Assembly: GCA_940671915.1 (NCBI GenBank)
Contig: CALNVZ010000406.1
Location: forward strand, 61,955 to 125,954
Source of the DNA: Paracentrotus lividus
Taxonomy: Eukaryota > Echinodermata > Echinoidea > Camarodonta > Echinidae
Direction: 5' to 3'
Length of the DNA stretch: 64,000 nucleotides
Part shown: positions 11,962 through 26,200 of the stretch, piece by piece
How positions within the stretch are numbered: the stretch's first letter is position 1
Layout of the letters: every line of letters starts with the position of its first letter
Translations under genes and position numbers: made by a program
The notes under the pieces: model-generated
What the model was told of the DNA's origin: nothing
The model's input: only the letters and a program-made list of their open reading frames with translations
Databases searched by the model: none

Positions 11962-12007
11962 GTTGGAGCATCTACCAGTGTGTCTTCAGCGGTTTCAGAG
12001 CATAGAG
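11962..12007 (+). CDS. candidate upstream exon of the Roc gene (weak)
   Basis: The acceptor CTCTGTAG and a donor GAG|GTAATG bound 46 bp encoding VGASTSVSSAVSEHR plus one base. It enters in phase 0, as the previous candidate leaves, and exits with one base, exactly what the 13069 exon needs: G plus AA gives Glu, followed by KYGL. The phase agreement across three segments is suggestive. The sequence is Ser-rich, like a linker, and has no domain signature. Confidence 0.35.
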
Positions 12008-13068
12008 GTAATGTAACTTATTGTCACTCCTTATGTAGGTTTAACCCCTACTCAGATTGATCATTACTTTCTTTTTTTAAAAAGGAGTAAATTATAAGAG
12101 GAAAAATGTGCGTAAAATTGTACCACATTCAGGTGATTGAAATTCAAAATTTCAAGTTCGCGCTATCCACTCAGAAAATCCCTTTCAATGATTCACTGAC
12201 TCAAACTATAGGTCATTTTGTGCATTTTTTTTCTACTCGAGCTATAAAGAAATATATTGATATTTTATTAATATATAAATCTATACAAAAAAAAAAAAAT
12301 TAAGGGAGTAATGATTAGTTGTAAGGAATTTAAAAGAAAAACAAGAAATACAAGAGGCAGAATGGGCTTGGTCTTTAAAAAGCAAAAATTTCGGCTCGCA
12401 CTTATTTTAGAAATGGTACTTTCCGAATTTCACCCCCTAATTAATTAGATTCTAAGATTCAACTTCACATTTTCAGTGAATGGTTTTGTTTTAAAACAAA
12501 CAGTCATCATCTTGCACATGCATGTAGGTAATTTTAAAGAAAATTACAAACATCAATGCTTGATAAAATTTTCAATTATAAATGTCTTGAAAAAAAGAAG
12601 AAAAAAAATTCGTACAAAAGAGAAAAAAACATGCACTTGGTCACTAAAACGTTCAATTTTACCCATTTAAATCTGATTTCAAAATATGACAAATATTAAG
12701 ACAACTTCATTACTCTTTATTATGACAACAAATTCATTGTGTTTAGAAAATGAAGTCTTCTATTTTCATGATTTTTCTTAAAATGAATTTGTTGGTAAAA
12801 GAGGCACTCTCTTTGAGCACCCCCACTTGTAGGCACCACATACAGCAGGGATACACTGCCGGACATTTAGTTTGGTAAATGTGGAGTTCTTTGTTATGTG
12901 TTCCAATACTCAGATACTTGTACCTCATTCATTTGATTCAAAATCGCCCAGCTGCCTGTCTAATATCTTTTTATATGCACATTAAGATTAATTTTGTAAA
13001 TTATTTCTTTCTTGTTTCTTCTATATTTATGTTTCTTTCGTTCTTTGCTGTGATGGAATCGTTATTAG
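12008..13068. other. intron-like AT-rich sequence
   Basis: No exon or mobile element was recognised. It contains A runs at 12288-12298 and several short accidental frames. Confidence 0.4.
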
Positions 13069-13259
13069 AAAAGTATGGACTGGTTTCTTCTTCTGAAACA
13101 GTAACAATTTCTTCTACAATTGACACAGAGAATAACCATCAAATCTCTGCCCCGAAGCTGACAAAAGAAAGAATCACACAGGCCAGAACATCTGCGCACG
13201 ATATATCGTATAGTATATGGGACTTTGGAGGACAAGACATTTATTACATCACGCACCCT
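13069..13259 (+). CDS. Roc exon A: linker plus G3 (DFGGQ) motif
   Basis: Starts after a TTATTAG acceptor and ends at CACCCT|GTAAGT, a near-consensus donor. It enters with two bases and leaves in phase 0. The first two thirds encode a polar linker (SSSETVTISSTIDTENN and onward). The end encodes SIWDFGGQDIYYITHP, the classic switch II region of Roc domains (W-D-[FL]-[AG]-G-Q-[ED]-x-Y-Y-x-T-H). The acceptor is the least certain boundary. The frame stays open upstream to 12879, so the true exon could begin earlier. Confidence 0.8.
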
Positions 13260-15833
13260 GTAAGTTGAATGTGAAATAAATGTAGGCCTATCTGAATATA
13301 AATGTTAGAATATTTAGCAATAAACGAAATAAGGTTTTCAGGTATCAAGATACACCTCATTTGTCTTGGAAATGAAATTGATGAATTTTTTACATGACAA
13401 CAGTAGTCTAAAAAAAAAGTAATAAAAATAAGATAAAATAAAATAAAAAATAAACATTGCAAATGATTAAACTATAAACCTGTTAATCTAGAAGGATGTC
13501 TTTTTTGATGGAATAAATTGTGTAATGCTCGACACATTCTGAAATATGTTAATAGCTTCTCTATGAAGAAGCACACATTCAAAATTTAACTGCGTGGTGG
13601 TTGACTCCTTGTATTCAGGGATGTCCATCTGTTTCTTTAAATGATGAGGAAGTCTAATGTGTACGCTGGTGGATGAAAAGTCATATTTTGAACTGGCAGA
13701 GACTTCCATGATTCAGGCATTGGAAATTCTGTCCTGATGCTGTCCCTGTTATTAGCCCTCTGTCATTAGCCCTCTGTTCTTTCTCAATGCTTGTTTGATG
13801 TCTCGAGCTTCTGGCATTTTGGATTCATGCCTAGCTGCACACATTCAGATGGCTTGTCTCCACGTGGGCCTGTCAGCACAGTCTGATGATTGATGTCAAA
13901 GTTACCCAGACAATATGTGTGTCTTTGTTGTGCTTGAACTTGGCTCCCCTCTTCTTTTTTTTCCAGAGCTTACCTCTCCATAGAGGATTTGTTTTAGCAT
14001 ACGTTTATCACTCGTTCCCTGTCTCCTGGAAAGCTGTTCTTTATGCCAATGAGACCAGCACATTGGAGGATGTTGTTGTTTCTTACTTCGTTCCTGCCAC
14101 CTTATTCGAAATATGGACAGCAGGTGCAGTTGGTGGAATTTCGCCAGGGCCTTGAGTGTCACCTGTACACGTAGCACACCCGTGACTCGGCAACATACAA
14201 CAAGGTGGTAAGGAAGGTGCCCTCATCAAGGAGATATTACAGTGAACATCTCCTTGGCTTCATAGAGTTTGTTTTGATGTTGACTGCATCACCTGCTATT
14301 TCCATACACATTCATGAAGGCATATCCAAAGTGGCTTTGTTGGTACAAGCACTCTTATGGTATCTTTTCCCATCGATGGGTCGTCCGATAATATGCTTCC
14401 TAAGTATTTTAACTTCTTTACTTCTTTTAGCTGATTGTCATGTACAACTAGAGCTTGATAGTGTGTACCAGGTGATGGTTGGAAGAGTACTTTAATCACG
14501 GCAGGGAAATACTCACTTGCACCTTTGGTAGGTATTCTAGATCATGATCTAGCTCCTTCTTGATAGCAAACCAAATTCCATCCTTTCCCTTTTTTTTTTT
14601 TCTTCATTTGAAGGGAGACCAATCGAAAAAAAAGTTTATCCAGCCCCAGGCTCTGCAAGTTGTTCTTCTCCTTCAAATCTTTTATCACTTAGGGTAGCGG
14701 TGTCGACACCATATCGCGACTAGGGCTGTATGCTGCTGGCGCCTGTTGCTTGGTTGGCTATCAAGGAGGGTGCCATTTTCTTACATTGCTTTTAACAAAG
14801 TTTCTTTTTGATACCTTCATTGTTTTCCTCAGGCTTTTTTTTATCGGTCCCTATGGTACACGACCGGCTCGCACTGCAGCCATAATAGAGCAACTATAGG
14901 TCGTCACATAGAGTGAAGCCGGTGCAAAACGTGATTACACCAAACTACCGCACATAACCCATCGACTGCCTATGTGCAGGATAAAGACTTCGACTTAAAT
15001 GTGACTACATTGTTGCTCTGCCAAGTTTCCATTGCTGCATGACTTGGTAATGGTGAACTCCTTTCTTTATATTTGCCGCTATTCACCTATACGCAATGAA
15101 ATTTGAATTTGGTGGACCTACCTTCACTCTCTCGACTTGCCAGCAGGCATATGGAGGCAAGGATGTCCAAAATGCCCAAACAGCTGGAAAGCTGAAATGG
15201 GGTGTTAGAACATTGATTTAATTCTATTTAATCTACTACTCCTCTTACTATCAAACTATAACTATACCAACAGCTGTTCCTTTCGTGGCGATCTGTGTAT
15301 ATCGTTGTGTTTCCCTTGAATCTGGATCTTGATGACAAACCTGAAAGGACTGAGAATTTTGTGAGTTCTTCTCTTTTCATACATTTTTTTTTTAAATTAC
15401 GTTTTTAATGTGATCTGCCATCTATAGATAACATTTAACTAATGTTTAGGGTGCTTCTAATTTAATTGTTTATTTTTGTATTTATTTTTTAATAGTTTTC
15501 TCATCATCGTGTGTGTCGCAGAAAACTTTTACACTTTTGAAGTTGCTGCCAAAATCAACAAATTCATCAAATATTTGGAGGAATTCAATACATATGGATA
15601 TGAAAGAAAGAACTTTATGACCAAAATGTAATCACAACATCATACAAGTATATATGACTATTCTTTTGAAAAAGGACACCATCTTTTTTTTTTAACCATG
15701 CTTGACTGAGCACTGCATACAAGGAACACACATCTCCACAGCTAAAAAAGTCATAAAGAAGCAAACAGCTTGATTGGTATAAAGATTTAAAGTTCATGCT
15801 ACGTCCATCTGTCCTTGACTCTTTCACACGCAC

Positions 15834-15932
<99 letters not shown>

Positions 15933-17154
15933 GAGCTTACATGCAAAAGGGGCTGAATCCACTTTTCGTGGAAATTGAGTTATTGATATCTGGCCATTGT
16001 TCAGGTTCGTATCCGTCTTTGAGCAAAAGGATTTTCTTAAAAATGTTGATTGCAATTGTAAGAAAATGCATTTTGTCATTTCCCTTTTCCATAGACAAAT
16101 GGACAAAATCTGGTAAACAAATGCCATTTCCTCTTAAGTTATAAAAGTGGATTTAATCACTTTTTGCATGTAATCTTTTCATATACAGTGTGTCCCACAG
16201 AAATGCTAATGGCACTTTAGATGAATATAATATTAAAATTGCAAGACTATATTGTTTATAACTCTACACCCGTAAACTACCATTCGTGTTCTACAATTTG
16301 ATGAAATTTTATGTGATATGGTCCAAGAATCCCAAAGATATGAGCATTTTGTCATTACACATCGGGAAACCTCTCCATCCAAGTTTGTATTGACATGTAG
16401 TACCGGATGTGTCGAATAAAACAAACCCAAGTTTGATCATTAATACTTTGGAAAATATTTCAGTAGTATTTATGAAATTTATATCACTGTAAAGTGCAAC
16501 TCATTACCATTTTAATGATATGTCTCTCAGCTCACCAATATTACGCATCGCTGAACCTCATTGTTCTGACAAAGTCTTGCAAAATTTTGAGTGCTTCACT
16601 TTCACGCTCATTGATGATCAAAGTTGGGTTTCCTCTTAGTATTTTTGAATAACGCATCTCAAGGAGCACGAAAGTGAACACATACAATTTTGCAAGACTT
16701 TTTCAGAACAATGGGGTTCAGCGATGCGGAATATTGGTGAGCTGAGAGACATATCATTAGAATGGTAATGAGTTGCACTTTACGGTGATATGAACTTCAT
16801 AATCACTGACTGAAATATTTTGCAAACTATTTATGATCAAACTTGGTTTCTTTTATTCGATATACCCGGTACTACTGAATACAAAATTTGGAGGGAGAGG
16901 TTTCCTGATGTGTGATGAAAAAATGCTCATATCTTTGTGATCATTGGACCATATCACATAAAATTTCATCCATTTGCAGGAAATGAATAGTAGTTTACGG
17001 GGGTAGAGTTATGATTAATATAATTTTGTAATTTTAATATTATACCCATCTAAGGTACCATTAGCATTTTTTGTGGGACACACTGTATATATAGGAATTT
17101 TCCTCACCTCTGGTCTACCAATGGTTTCGCGCCTCGATCACAGGCGGCTCATCA

Positions 17155-17225
<71 letters not shown>

Positions 17226-20200
17226 AAAGAAATCGGTGAAGAGAATAATAGTTGACTTAGCTAAATCAAAGTTCCCCAGAGCTATCCTCCCTTTGTTTAG
17301 ATCATTTTTTGGTGAGATCGAAAAAATGTCTCTGCCGGGAATCGAACCCGGGCTTCCAGCTTTGAACGCCGGTGCCTTAACTACTAGACGTCAACTATTA
17401 TTCTCTTTACCCATTTATTTCAAAATTTAAATAAAAAAAGAGTTGCCCATTGGCTGTTGTACATGTATTATCTTATACTTATATATATAATAAACACAAC
17501 ACAAAAAGAAAGTTCCCCCTATTTCAGATATCCATAATTTTTGAACCAGGAAAAATTAATAAAAATCTAATTATATGTCCATGTAGGGAATTTAATTAGC
17601 CACAATGGGAGCGAATTTTAGGAAAAAATCATCAAGTCATGCTTCAGTGAGTAATGGTTTAATGCAAAATGTCATTTTTTGATGTTCGCAAGCCTAAAAT
17701 GGCAACTTTGATTCAATGTTAATGGACCCATTTTCAGATTTTAAACATGCAGCGAAAATTGCCCAAACTGCGATTTTTACTTCTTTGCCATGGTATAATT
17801 GATCAAAGATGAGGGAATTCCTGTTTTCTAAGTGTATACAGCCAATATCCATTCATTCACGGTTGAATGAACCCATCAAACAACCAAAAAATAGGTCATT
17901 TTAGAATTACAAAAATGCATTGCAGTAATTTTATGCACTAGAAAGCATCTCAATAACATTTTTTGGGGTTGTATTTATATTCTTTGGGCACATGTCAATG
18001 ATCGTATGGCATTTATTTACAAATTCATGCTTCAGTGAGCACGTGAGACTGGAAAAGCCCTTTTCTCACATGTGGACTAAAATTCAAATTCTTACTTTGA
18101 TTCAATATAAAAATTCTTTTTGGGAGTACTTTTGATTTTATTTTCCCAAAAATTCCGATGTTTCACGCCTCAGTGGGCACAAGATACAAGAAAATCATGA
18201 AAATGTGAAGAAAGTTTCGGGCTTCGTCATGGTTCAGTGACTTTTCGAATAAGTAATTTGAATCAAGATCATGTTAGTTGGTGATCAGTTGAAGCTGCAT
18301 GCCAAGTTTCGTGACATAACTCACAGTAGAATTAACAATAATCATCAATGAAATTGGCCGAATTTCACATTTGTCAGGTATTGATTTCCACCTCCATTGA
18401 CTTTATGTACAGAGGTTTAACAAAAGTTTAACAAAAGTGAAATTTGGCATATTTTAATTGTCAGTTTTTGTCCATTTGACTGTGAATTATTTTTTAAACT
18501 TTGCACATAGCTTCAACTGGTCTCTAACTAACTATGATCTTTATTCAAATTGCGTATTCGAAAAGTCACTGAACCATGACGAAGCCCCAAACTTTCCTCT
18601 CATTCTAGTCCATACGTGAGAAAAGGGCTTTTACGTCTCACGTGCTCACTGAAGCATGAATTTGTAAATAAATGCCATAGGATCATTGACATGTGCCCAA
18701 AGAATATAAATACAACCCAAAAAATGTTATTGAGATGCTTTCTAGTGCATAAAATTACTGCAATGCATTTTTGTAATTCTAAAATGACCTATTTTTTGGT
18801 TGTTTGATGGGTTCATTCAACCGTGAATGAATGGATATTGGTTGCATAAACTTCCACAAGAGGAATTCCATCATATTTGATCGATTATACCACGGCAAAG
18901 AAGTAAAAATGTCAGTTTGGGCAATTTTTGCCGCATGCTCACTCAACCGTGAAATTTGACGCAAATTTCTTTTCCGTACATTGGGAAGCACATTTTGCAT
19001 ACATTCTGACGTGTAGAATGTTTAAAATCTGAAAATGGGTCCGTTGTCATTGAATCAAAGTTGCAATTTTAGGCTTGCGAACATCAAAAAATGAAATTTT
19101 TGCATTCAACCATTGCTCACTGAAGCATGACTTGATGATTTTTCCTAAAATTCGTTCCCATTGTAGTTAATTAAATTCCCTACATGGACATTATAATCAG
19201 ATTTTTAAAATTCCTCTTGTTTAAAAAATTATTGATATCTGATATAGGGGGAACTTTCTTTTTGTGTTGTGTTTATATTTATGTATAAACTCCTCACAAA
19301 AAGTTTCGCAAGTAGACTTTGGGCCATGATAACTTATCAGGTACGCTTTAACTATTCCTGATATTCATACAATTGGAAAGATAATTTATTCCCCTTTTTA
19401 TTGATATCTTATTTGCAATGATTGAATTAGAATTTGAATTTGAATTTATTTATTAGTCTTCACCAGAAAAATGTGCATGGTATTTTGTCAACATGTTGAA
19501 CATAATCAAAGTGGGAAAAAATATTATTATAATAGTTAATGGATGTAGTATATATACAAGTATAGTTTTAACATAATCATCATAATCATATCGACATAAT
19601 GGAATTTACAATAATTCATGAATTTAGTAATATATACAAATAATTCGGACTTAATCAAAGTGGAAACAAATAATATATCTATAAACAGTTTTCACATAAT
19701 CATCGTAATCATTTTGACATTATTAATTTACAATAATTCATGAATATAGTAATATATATATAAATAATTTTAACATAACCATCGTAATCATATTGACATA
19801 ATTAATTTACCAGAATTCATGAATATACCGAGTGAGTCAAAAAAAACTTTACACCTAGAAAAATGTCAATAAAAACAAAACCAATTTATAAACCCCAAAT
19901 TATTTTACATATTCTGAAAGAGTAACTCCTCCCGCATCTTTTGGTTCCAATTTCGTGGGTTATATCTTTACGCTTGGATGAACGCAACGCATTGTTTGCG
20001 AACATGTCAATTTCGAATTGTGCCAGAATGAGAGTAAAATCAAAACAACAAAAAGCTAGAAAAAAGCAACTTCATCCTTATTTAAATAGCATAACTTTTT
20101 AACGAAAATGTCTTTCGCTTAATAATTTGGCAGGGATGTTGTTACAAATATTGACTACATTTTGTATGAAAATGAGATAGATCTGTAGAGTCACGCATGA

Positions 20201-23200
20201 GTGAGCACATGTCAAAGACAAAATAATCACTTTTCAAAAGTATTAGGAGGCCTATTTAGGTCTGTCAGTGGTAATTTACTCTTTGATGTGTACTCATTCG
20301 TGTATTACTTGACGAGTCAATCTAATTTTCACGCAAAATGTAGTCAATATGTGTAATAATACCCCTGCCAAGTTACTAAGTGAAAGACATTTTCGTTAAA
20401 AAGTTATGCTATTTTAATTAGGATGAAGTTGCTTTTTGCTAGCTTTTTGTTGTTTTGATTTTACTCTCATTCTGGCACAATTCGAAATTGACATGTTCGC
20501 ATACAATGGGTCGTGTTCATCCAAGCGTAAAGATATACCATACAAAAATGGTAACAAAAGATGCAGGAGGAGTTACTCTTTCAGAATATGTAAAATAATT
20601 TAAGGCTTATAAATCAGTTTTCTTTTTATTGACATTTTTCTAGGTGTAAAGTTTTTTTTGACTCACCAGGTAGTGATAAATACATGCAAATAATTCGACC
20701 AAAATCATATTGACAAATATATATAATATATATACAAGTATAGTTTTAACATAATCATCATAATCATATTGACATAATTGGTTTACAATAATTCATGAAT
20801 ATAGTAATATATACAAATAATTCGGACTTAATCAGAGTGGAAACAAATAATATATCTATAAACAGTTTTAACATAATCATCGTAATCATTTTGACATAAT
20901 TAATTTACAATAATTCATGAATATAGTAATATATATATAAATAATTTTAACATAACCATCGTAATCATATTGACATAATTAATTTACAATAATTCATGAA
21001 TATAGTGATAAATAATAGTGATTGTATCATGCTTCAATACACAGAATATCAGAATATGGAGAAAAGTAAAAAGTCAAATGTTGTAAAATGCATTTTTATT
21101 GATCACATTGTAGTTCCGCAACTTGACTTTAGGTCCTAATAACTGTGGGGATATTTTCTAATTTTTTTTTGAATTTTATACCATTGTCAAGTTAATTTAT
21201 TCCTCTCTTGATTGATACCGTATTTGTCATAGTGATGTCATGCCTGTGTCCACAGAACCCCTCAATACCACTTGAATACATGGCAAAACAAAAGATAATT
21301 TTCACTTTAAATTTCTGTAACACAACTCTGAACCTTGATACATTTTAATGCGGGGATTTAATCATTGTCAATTCTTTTAGCATTAAAACGTTCATGTATT
21401 CTTCTTTTTATTGATACCCTACTTGCAACAGTAACATCATGTTTGAATGCACATAACTCACGAATATAATGCAAAGTGAAAAGTGAAAAGTTGCGAAATG
21501 CATTGTTATTGCTCGCAACAGACAATAATACTCACAATAGGCATTCAATTTGCAACATTTATCTTCTGACTTGTCCTAACATTCAGGTGTTCTGTCCATG
21601 CAGGAACAACTCCATCGTTACAATTAGGATTTCATTGGAAAGAGGAATAAATTATCTTGACAATGGTCTAAAATTCAATAAAAATTAGAAAATACCCCAA
21701 AAGTTATCAGAGCTTAAAGTCGAGTTGCGGAACTTCGCTTTGATAAATGCATTTTGCAACATTTGACTTAAAAAAAAAAATTTTCTCCATATTCTGATAT
21801 TCTGTGCATTGAAGCATGACATAATCATTACAAGAAGGATATCAATAAAAAGGGGAATAAATTATCTTTCCAATTGTATGAATATCAGGAATAACTAAAG
21901 CGTACCTGAAAAGTTATCATGGCCCAAAGTCTACTTGCGAAACTTTTTGTGAGGGGTTTATATAATATTTTTGTTAAACGCTTCATTTTTAGCTCATCCT
22001 GCCCGAAGGGCCAGATGAGCTCATGCTGTGGCGTGTCGTCTGTCGTCCGTCCACGATTTCAAAATGCTTCTTCCTCGTCATTTCAAGTCCGATTTCCATT
22101 ATGTTTGCTTCATATGATAGCACTAGGTGGAGGATACAAAACTTCTACATAGAAATTTTAAATTAATTAAATATGCTAATTTATGCGCATTTTTCAAAAT
22201 TCACATAAAATGCTTCTTTTTCTTTATTTCTTGACCGATTTTGATGTTTTTCTCTTCCATCTGGTAGAGCTTCATGAGGTTCAATAAACTACACAAAATT
22301 TTGAAATTTAGACAAAATAATTATTTGTTAATTTATGTGAAATTTAAAAAAATTGTGTTTATTTCTATGCGAGATGCCGGGTGAGCACCACATCATCGAT
22401 GTGCTAGTTTTGAGAAGCATTACAGCATGGCTATACCGAGTGAGTCAGAAAAAACTTTACACCTAGAAAAAATGTCAATAAAAAGAAAACTAATTCATAA
22501 ATCCCAAAAATCTTATACATATTCTGAAAGAGTGACTCCTCCCGCATCTTTTGGTACCGATTTTGTATGTTATATTGTTACGCTTGGATGAACGCGACGC
22601 ATTGTTTGCGAACATGTCAATTTTGAATTGTGCCATAATGGGAGTAAAATCAAAGCAACAAAATGCTAGAAAAGAGCAACTTCATCCTAATTAAAATAGC
22701 ATGATTTTTTAAGGAAAATGTCTTCCGCTTAAGAGCCACTGTCTGAGAGAATCAGGCAAATTTGAAAAAAGTTGGAAGATGGGGGTCGGCGGATTTCTTT
22801 TATATTCTGAGGTTTAAGTACATAGAGGGTAGGTCCCCCGAAAATGGGGTTAAAAATTTCTGATCATAATTATCTTCATAGTTATCCGACCCCCCTAAAA
22901 TTGACCCTTTTTGGGTGATTTCAAAGCCTTGCATTTTTCAATTTATGGTCATTTTCATGACCTATTAAAAGTCATTTGAAATTATTCGATTCAAATAAAA
23001 TTTGCAGGGCTTTAAATTTAAATGTTCTTCTTTGCAGGCATGTAAATAAAATTTAAAACAAAGGATTGAAAGGTTCCATTTTTGCAATAGGGATGTTGCC
23101 ATTTTTTGCATTTTTCAGGAAGGAGAAAAATGGGAAATTTTGGCAATATTCATGGGAGTGTAACAAAAATGGCCCAACTTTTTTCAGACTGATTTTTTCA

Positions 23201-26200
23201 CAGAATGTGTCCCAAACATAGGTCAATCCATATAGGTTTCAAATCCGTGGAGTGTCTTCAACTTTTCTTGTTAGAAGCTGCTAAAAATAGGTCTTTTTTC
23301 AAAAAAACATGAAAATATGGAATCTTGTACCTGCTGCCAAATGTACTATAATTACTTGCAATAAACCCCAAAAGTGTTTGAAAAGCACCTCATACCGAGC
23401 AGATATGTCCTTATAAAATGCAGGCAAATTCAATTTTAGGTATTTCATTTGTTAACACCCCCATATCGCTAATGGACTGTCCCTGTTAGAAAATATACAT
23501 CTAAATTCTACATAAAATTCATAACTTACTTGTATCACATATATAGGAATATGATAATGAAAGCATAATGACAAAATAACTTCAATCAAATGGAAATCAA
23601 TGGGTACATGCATTTTCTAGAAACAGTAAAAATCTTCAAACAAACATTTAGGCCTATGGTCTCACATATCGATCTTAGTACGATCCATGCACATAATCTA
23701 ATGTCACCAAAAGATGACTACATGAAGTTACATAACAACGATAAAGATGAAAAAAAATCTGGCAATTTGTATATCGCTTTTAATTGAGTTTCTACTGGTA
23801 TACACAACGATTTATATCAAAATCATTATAGACGTCAGAAAGAGAGGGCCAGGGGACTACCCCAACTTAAATATGTGGAGGTAGGCATAAAAGGATACCC
23901 CCATGAATATCATTTTTGGGTTGTAATATACCCTGTCAGGATTTTCAAGGAACAAGTGACTCCTGACTCCTTTGTTTTGTTCCTTATCTAAAGAAAATTG
24001 AAGATTTTGAGTTAGTTGTATTCAGATATTTGCAATTAGTTATCAAGAGAAATAAAGAATTTAGTAAGAATAATTTTTTTTAAAGTAAAACAAAATATTG
24101 GAGGGGGGGGGGGGGTTCACTCGGATATCAATAAGCCCACTCCCTCCAATATTGTTGGTACCGTATAGGTATCAGCGACCGTCTTAATAATAATAATTTT
24201 GCTTGACTCGGATAATATTATATAAATGGTCTATATAATTTTGGGCAGATATTATAGTCTCTTCTATAATCTTTTTGGCTCTCGGATTTTATTGAGCCCC
24301 CCCCCCCCCCCCCCTCCCCTTCCCCCAACACAGCTCACAATATTTAGGTATCTACTGACAGGATTTTCAGCTCGCACTGTAGGCTCGCATTAATTTTAAG
24401 CTTCATTTTTTTTTTCTTCAAAAGAACAATCGCTGGGGGTTAACACCCATGTTTGCGGAAATGTGCTTGGAAATCATTGAGCCCTTCCCCCTCTCATCCC
24501 TTATTGATCTACTCCAAATGACTTTAACACAGCTCACATTTCAGGTTTCTATAGGGTACATGCAGGTAATATGGGCTAGTAGGTAATATGGGCCACCTGA
24601 AACAAATCATGTCGTGACCGTCGACCGGTGACCGGTGTGAGCGCCATAATGTTGTTCATATGAACTGTATACGAAAATCTATCGTCGTGAGATCGAGAGC
24701 ATCTGATGCAGAAATTTCTCTGAGAAAATTGCAACAAGGTAGGTAAAACTTACGGCATTTTTTTACCCTGATGTAAAATATGATATTTCACAGAATGTGA
24801 TCGTGAAAGGGTGTTTGAGGGGGTAACCTCAATTTTTTGTATATTTAGTAAGCTTATAGTTTCATTTTGATCATACTAGCGTGTACAGGTCAATTTGTTG
24901 TAGTGAAGGGGTGCAATGTTGTATTGAATGCTTGCCTGACATGGCAACATTAGTGCAGGTAAGATGGGCAGTCCAAAATAGCGGAAATGATTCTGGTACT
25001 TAGAATTGGGATGAGGCATCAATCTCTTTGCTACGATTTTTTGGGGTATATTCACAGTATGTAATTAATATTCACAATAAAAGTTAGAGCAGTAGTTATT
25101 GATTCATAAAAACAAAGATTAGACTGTGTGTCATTTTATAATTTTATGCAAAAATGGTACTAGAAGATGCGGGAGGAGTTACTCTTGTAACTTTTACATT
25201 AAATATGTAAAATAATTTGGGGTTTACAAATTGGTTTTCTTTTGATTGAAATTTTTCTTGGTGCAATTTTTTTTTTAACTCACTCGGTATAACTGCTACA
25301 TTATTACATGTACTGCTCATTATCAATATCTTCTTTTAGTTGAAAGAAAAACTTAGTACCACTATTGTTCTTCCTCATACATTAATGCCTCAAAGGATTC
25401 TCTTCAAATATGTCAGCGATCCATACTTGATTTGATCGAGTTCTGGTTGATGTCAATCTATATCCATGCTGTACCGCCATTTGATTCAACTGAAAGTAAC
25501 TATGAACCCAAAATCCTGCTGATTGGGACGTTTAGTCATACCGACCCTATGATCACTGAAGAAAAGGTGAGATAAGTTAATGAACTATATATGATATTAT
25601 TGAATTATGCATATACATGTATATTGTCACTATTTTTGAAGAAATAAAGTTATTTATTTAGAGCAATGTGAGGAAATTGAATCTTTAGAGAAAAGGGGGA
25701 GAATTGATATGCTGTATACCAAAGTCAGGAAGCTGAATGGGACAGACCAGAAAAAGCTAACAAGCCAAGGCATTGATACAAAAACTGGTGAAAGATTGAC
25801 AGATAATTCAGACATTCAACGTAGATGGTGGAACACATCGAAGAACTGTATGATAAAAGATGCAAAGCCAGATGATATACACATAGAAGTGAAGAGACTG
25901 TTAGATCAAGAGACATTGGCCCACACTTGCTCAGCTCTGAAATATGTAAGCCATTGATGAATAAAGGGAAAGAGACATATGGTATAGACGAACTACCAAT
26001 TGAACTTTTCAAGAACCTAGATGGAAAGATGAGAGAAGAGCTGGAAAGATTGTGTGTAATCATCTATGAACAGGAAACTGGCCGAAAGACTTCCTTAGAA
26101 CAGTCATGATACCAATACCCAAGAAAAATAATGCAACAAAAGCTCAGATTTTTCGCACTATAATTTGATTTGCATGCATCAAAGATTGTCTTAAAATTGT

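Noticed and set aside
15615..16127. 170-codon minus-strand frame
   Set aside because: It crosses the (CA)n(TA)n microsatellite and the flanks have no conserved motif.
17325..17395. tRNA gene on the minus strand
   Set aside because: The B box and T arm are good, but the acceptor stem fails; treated as a SINE-like relic.
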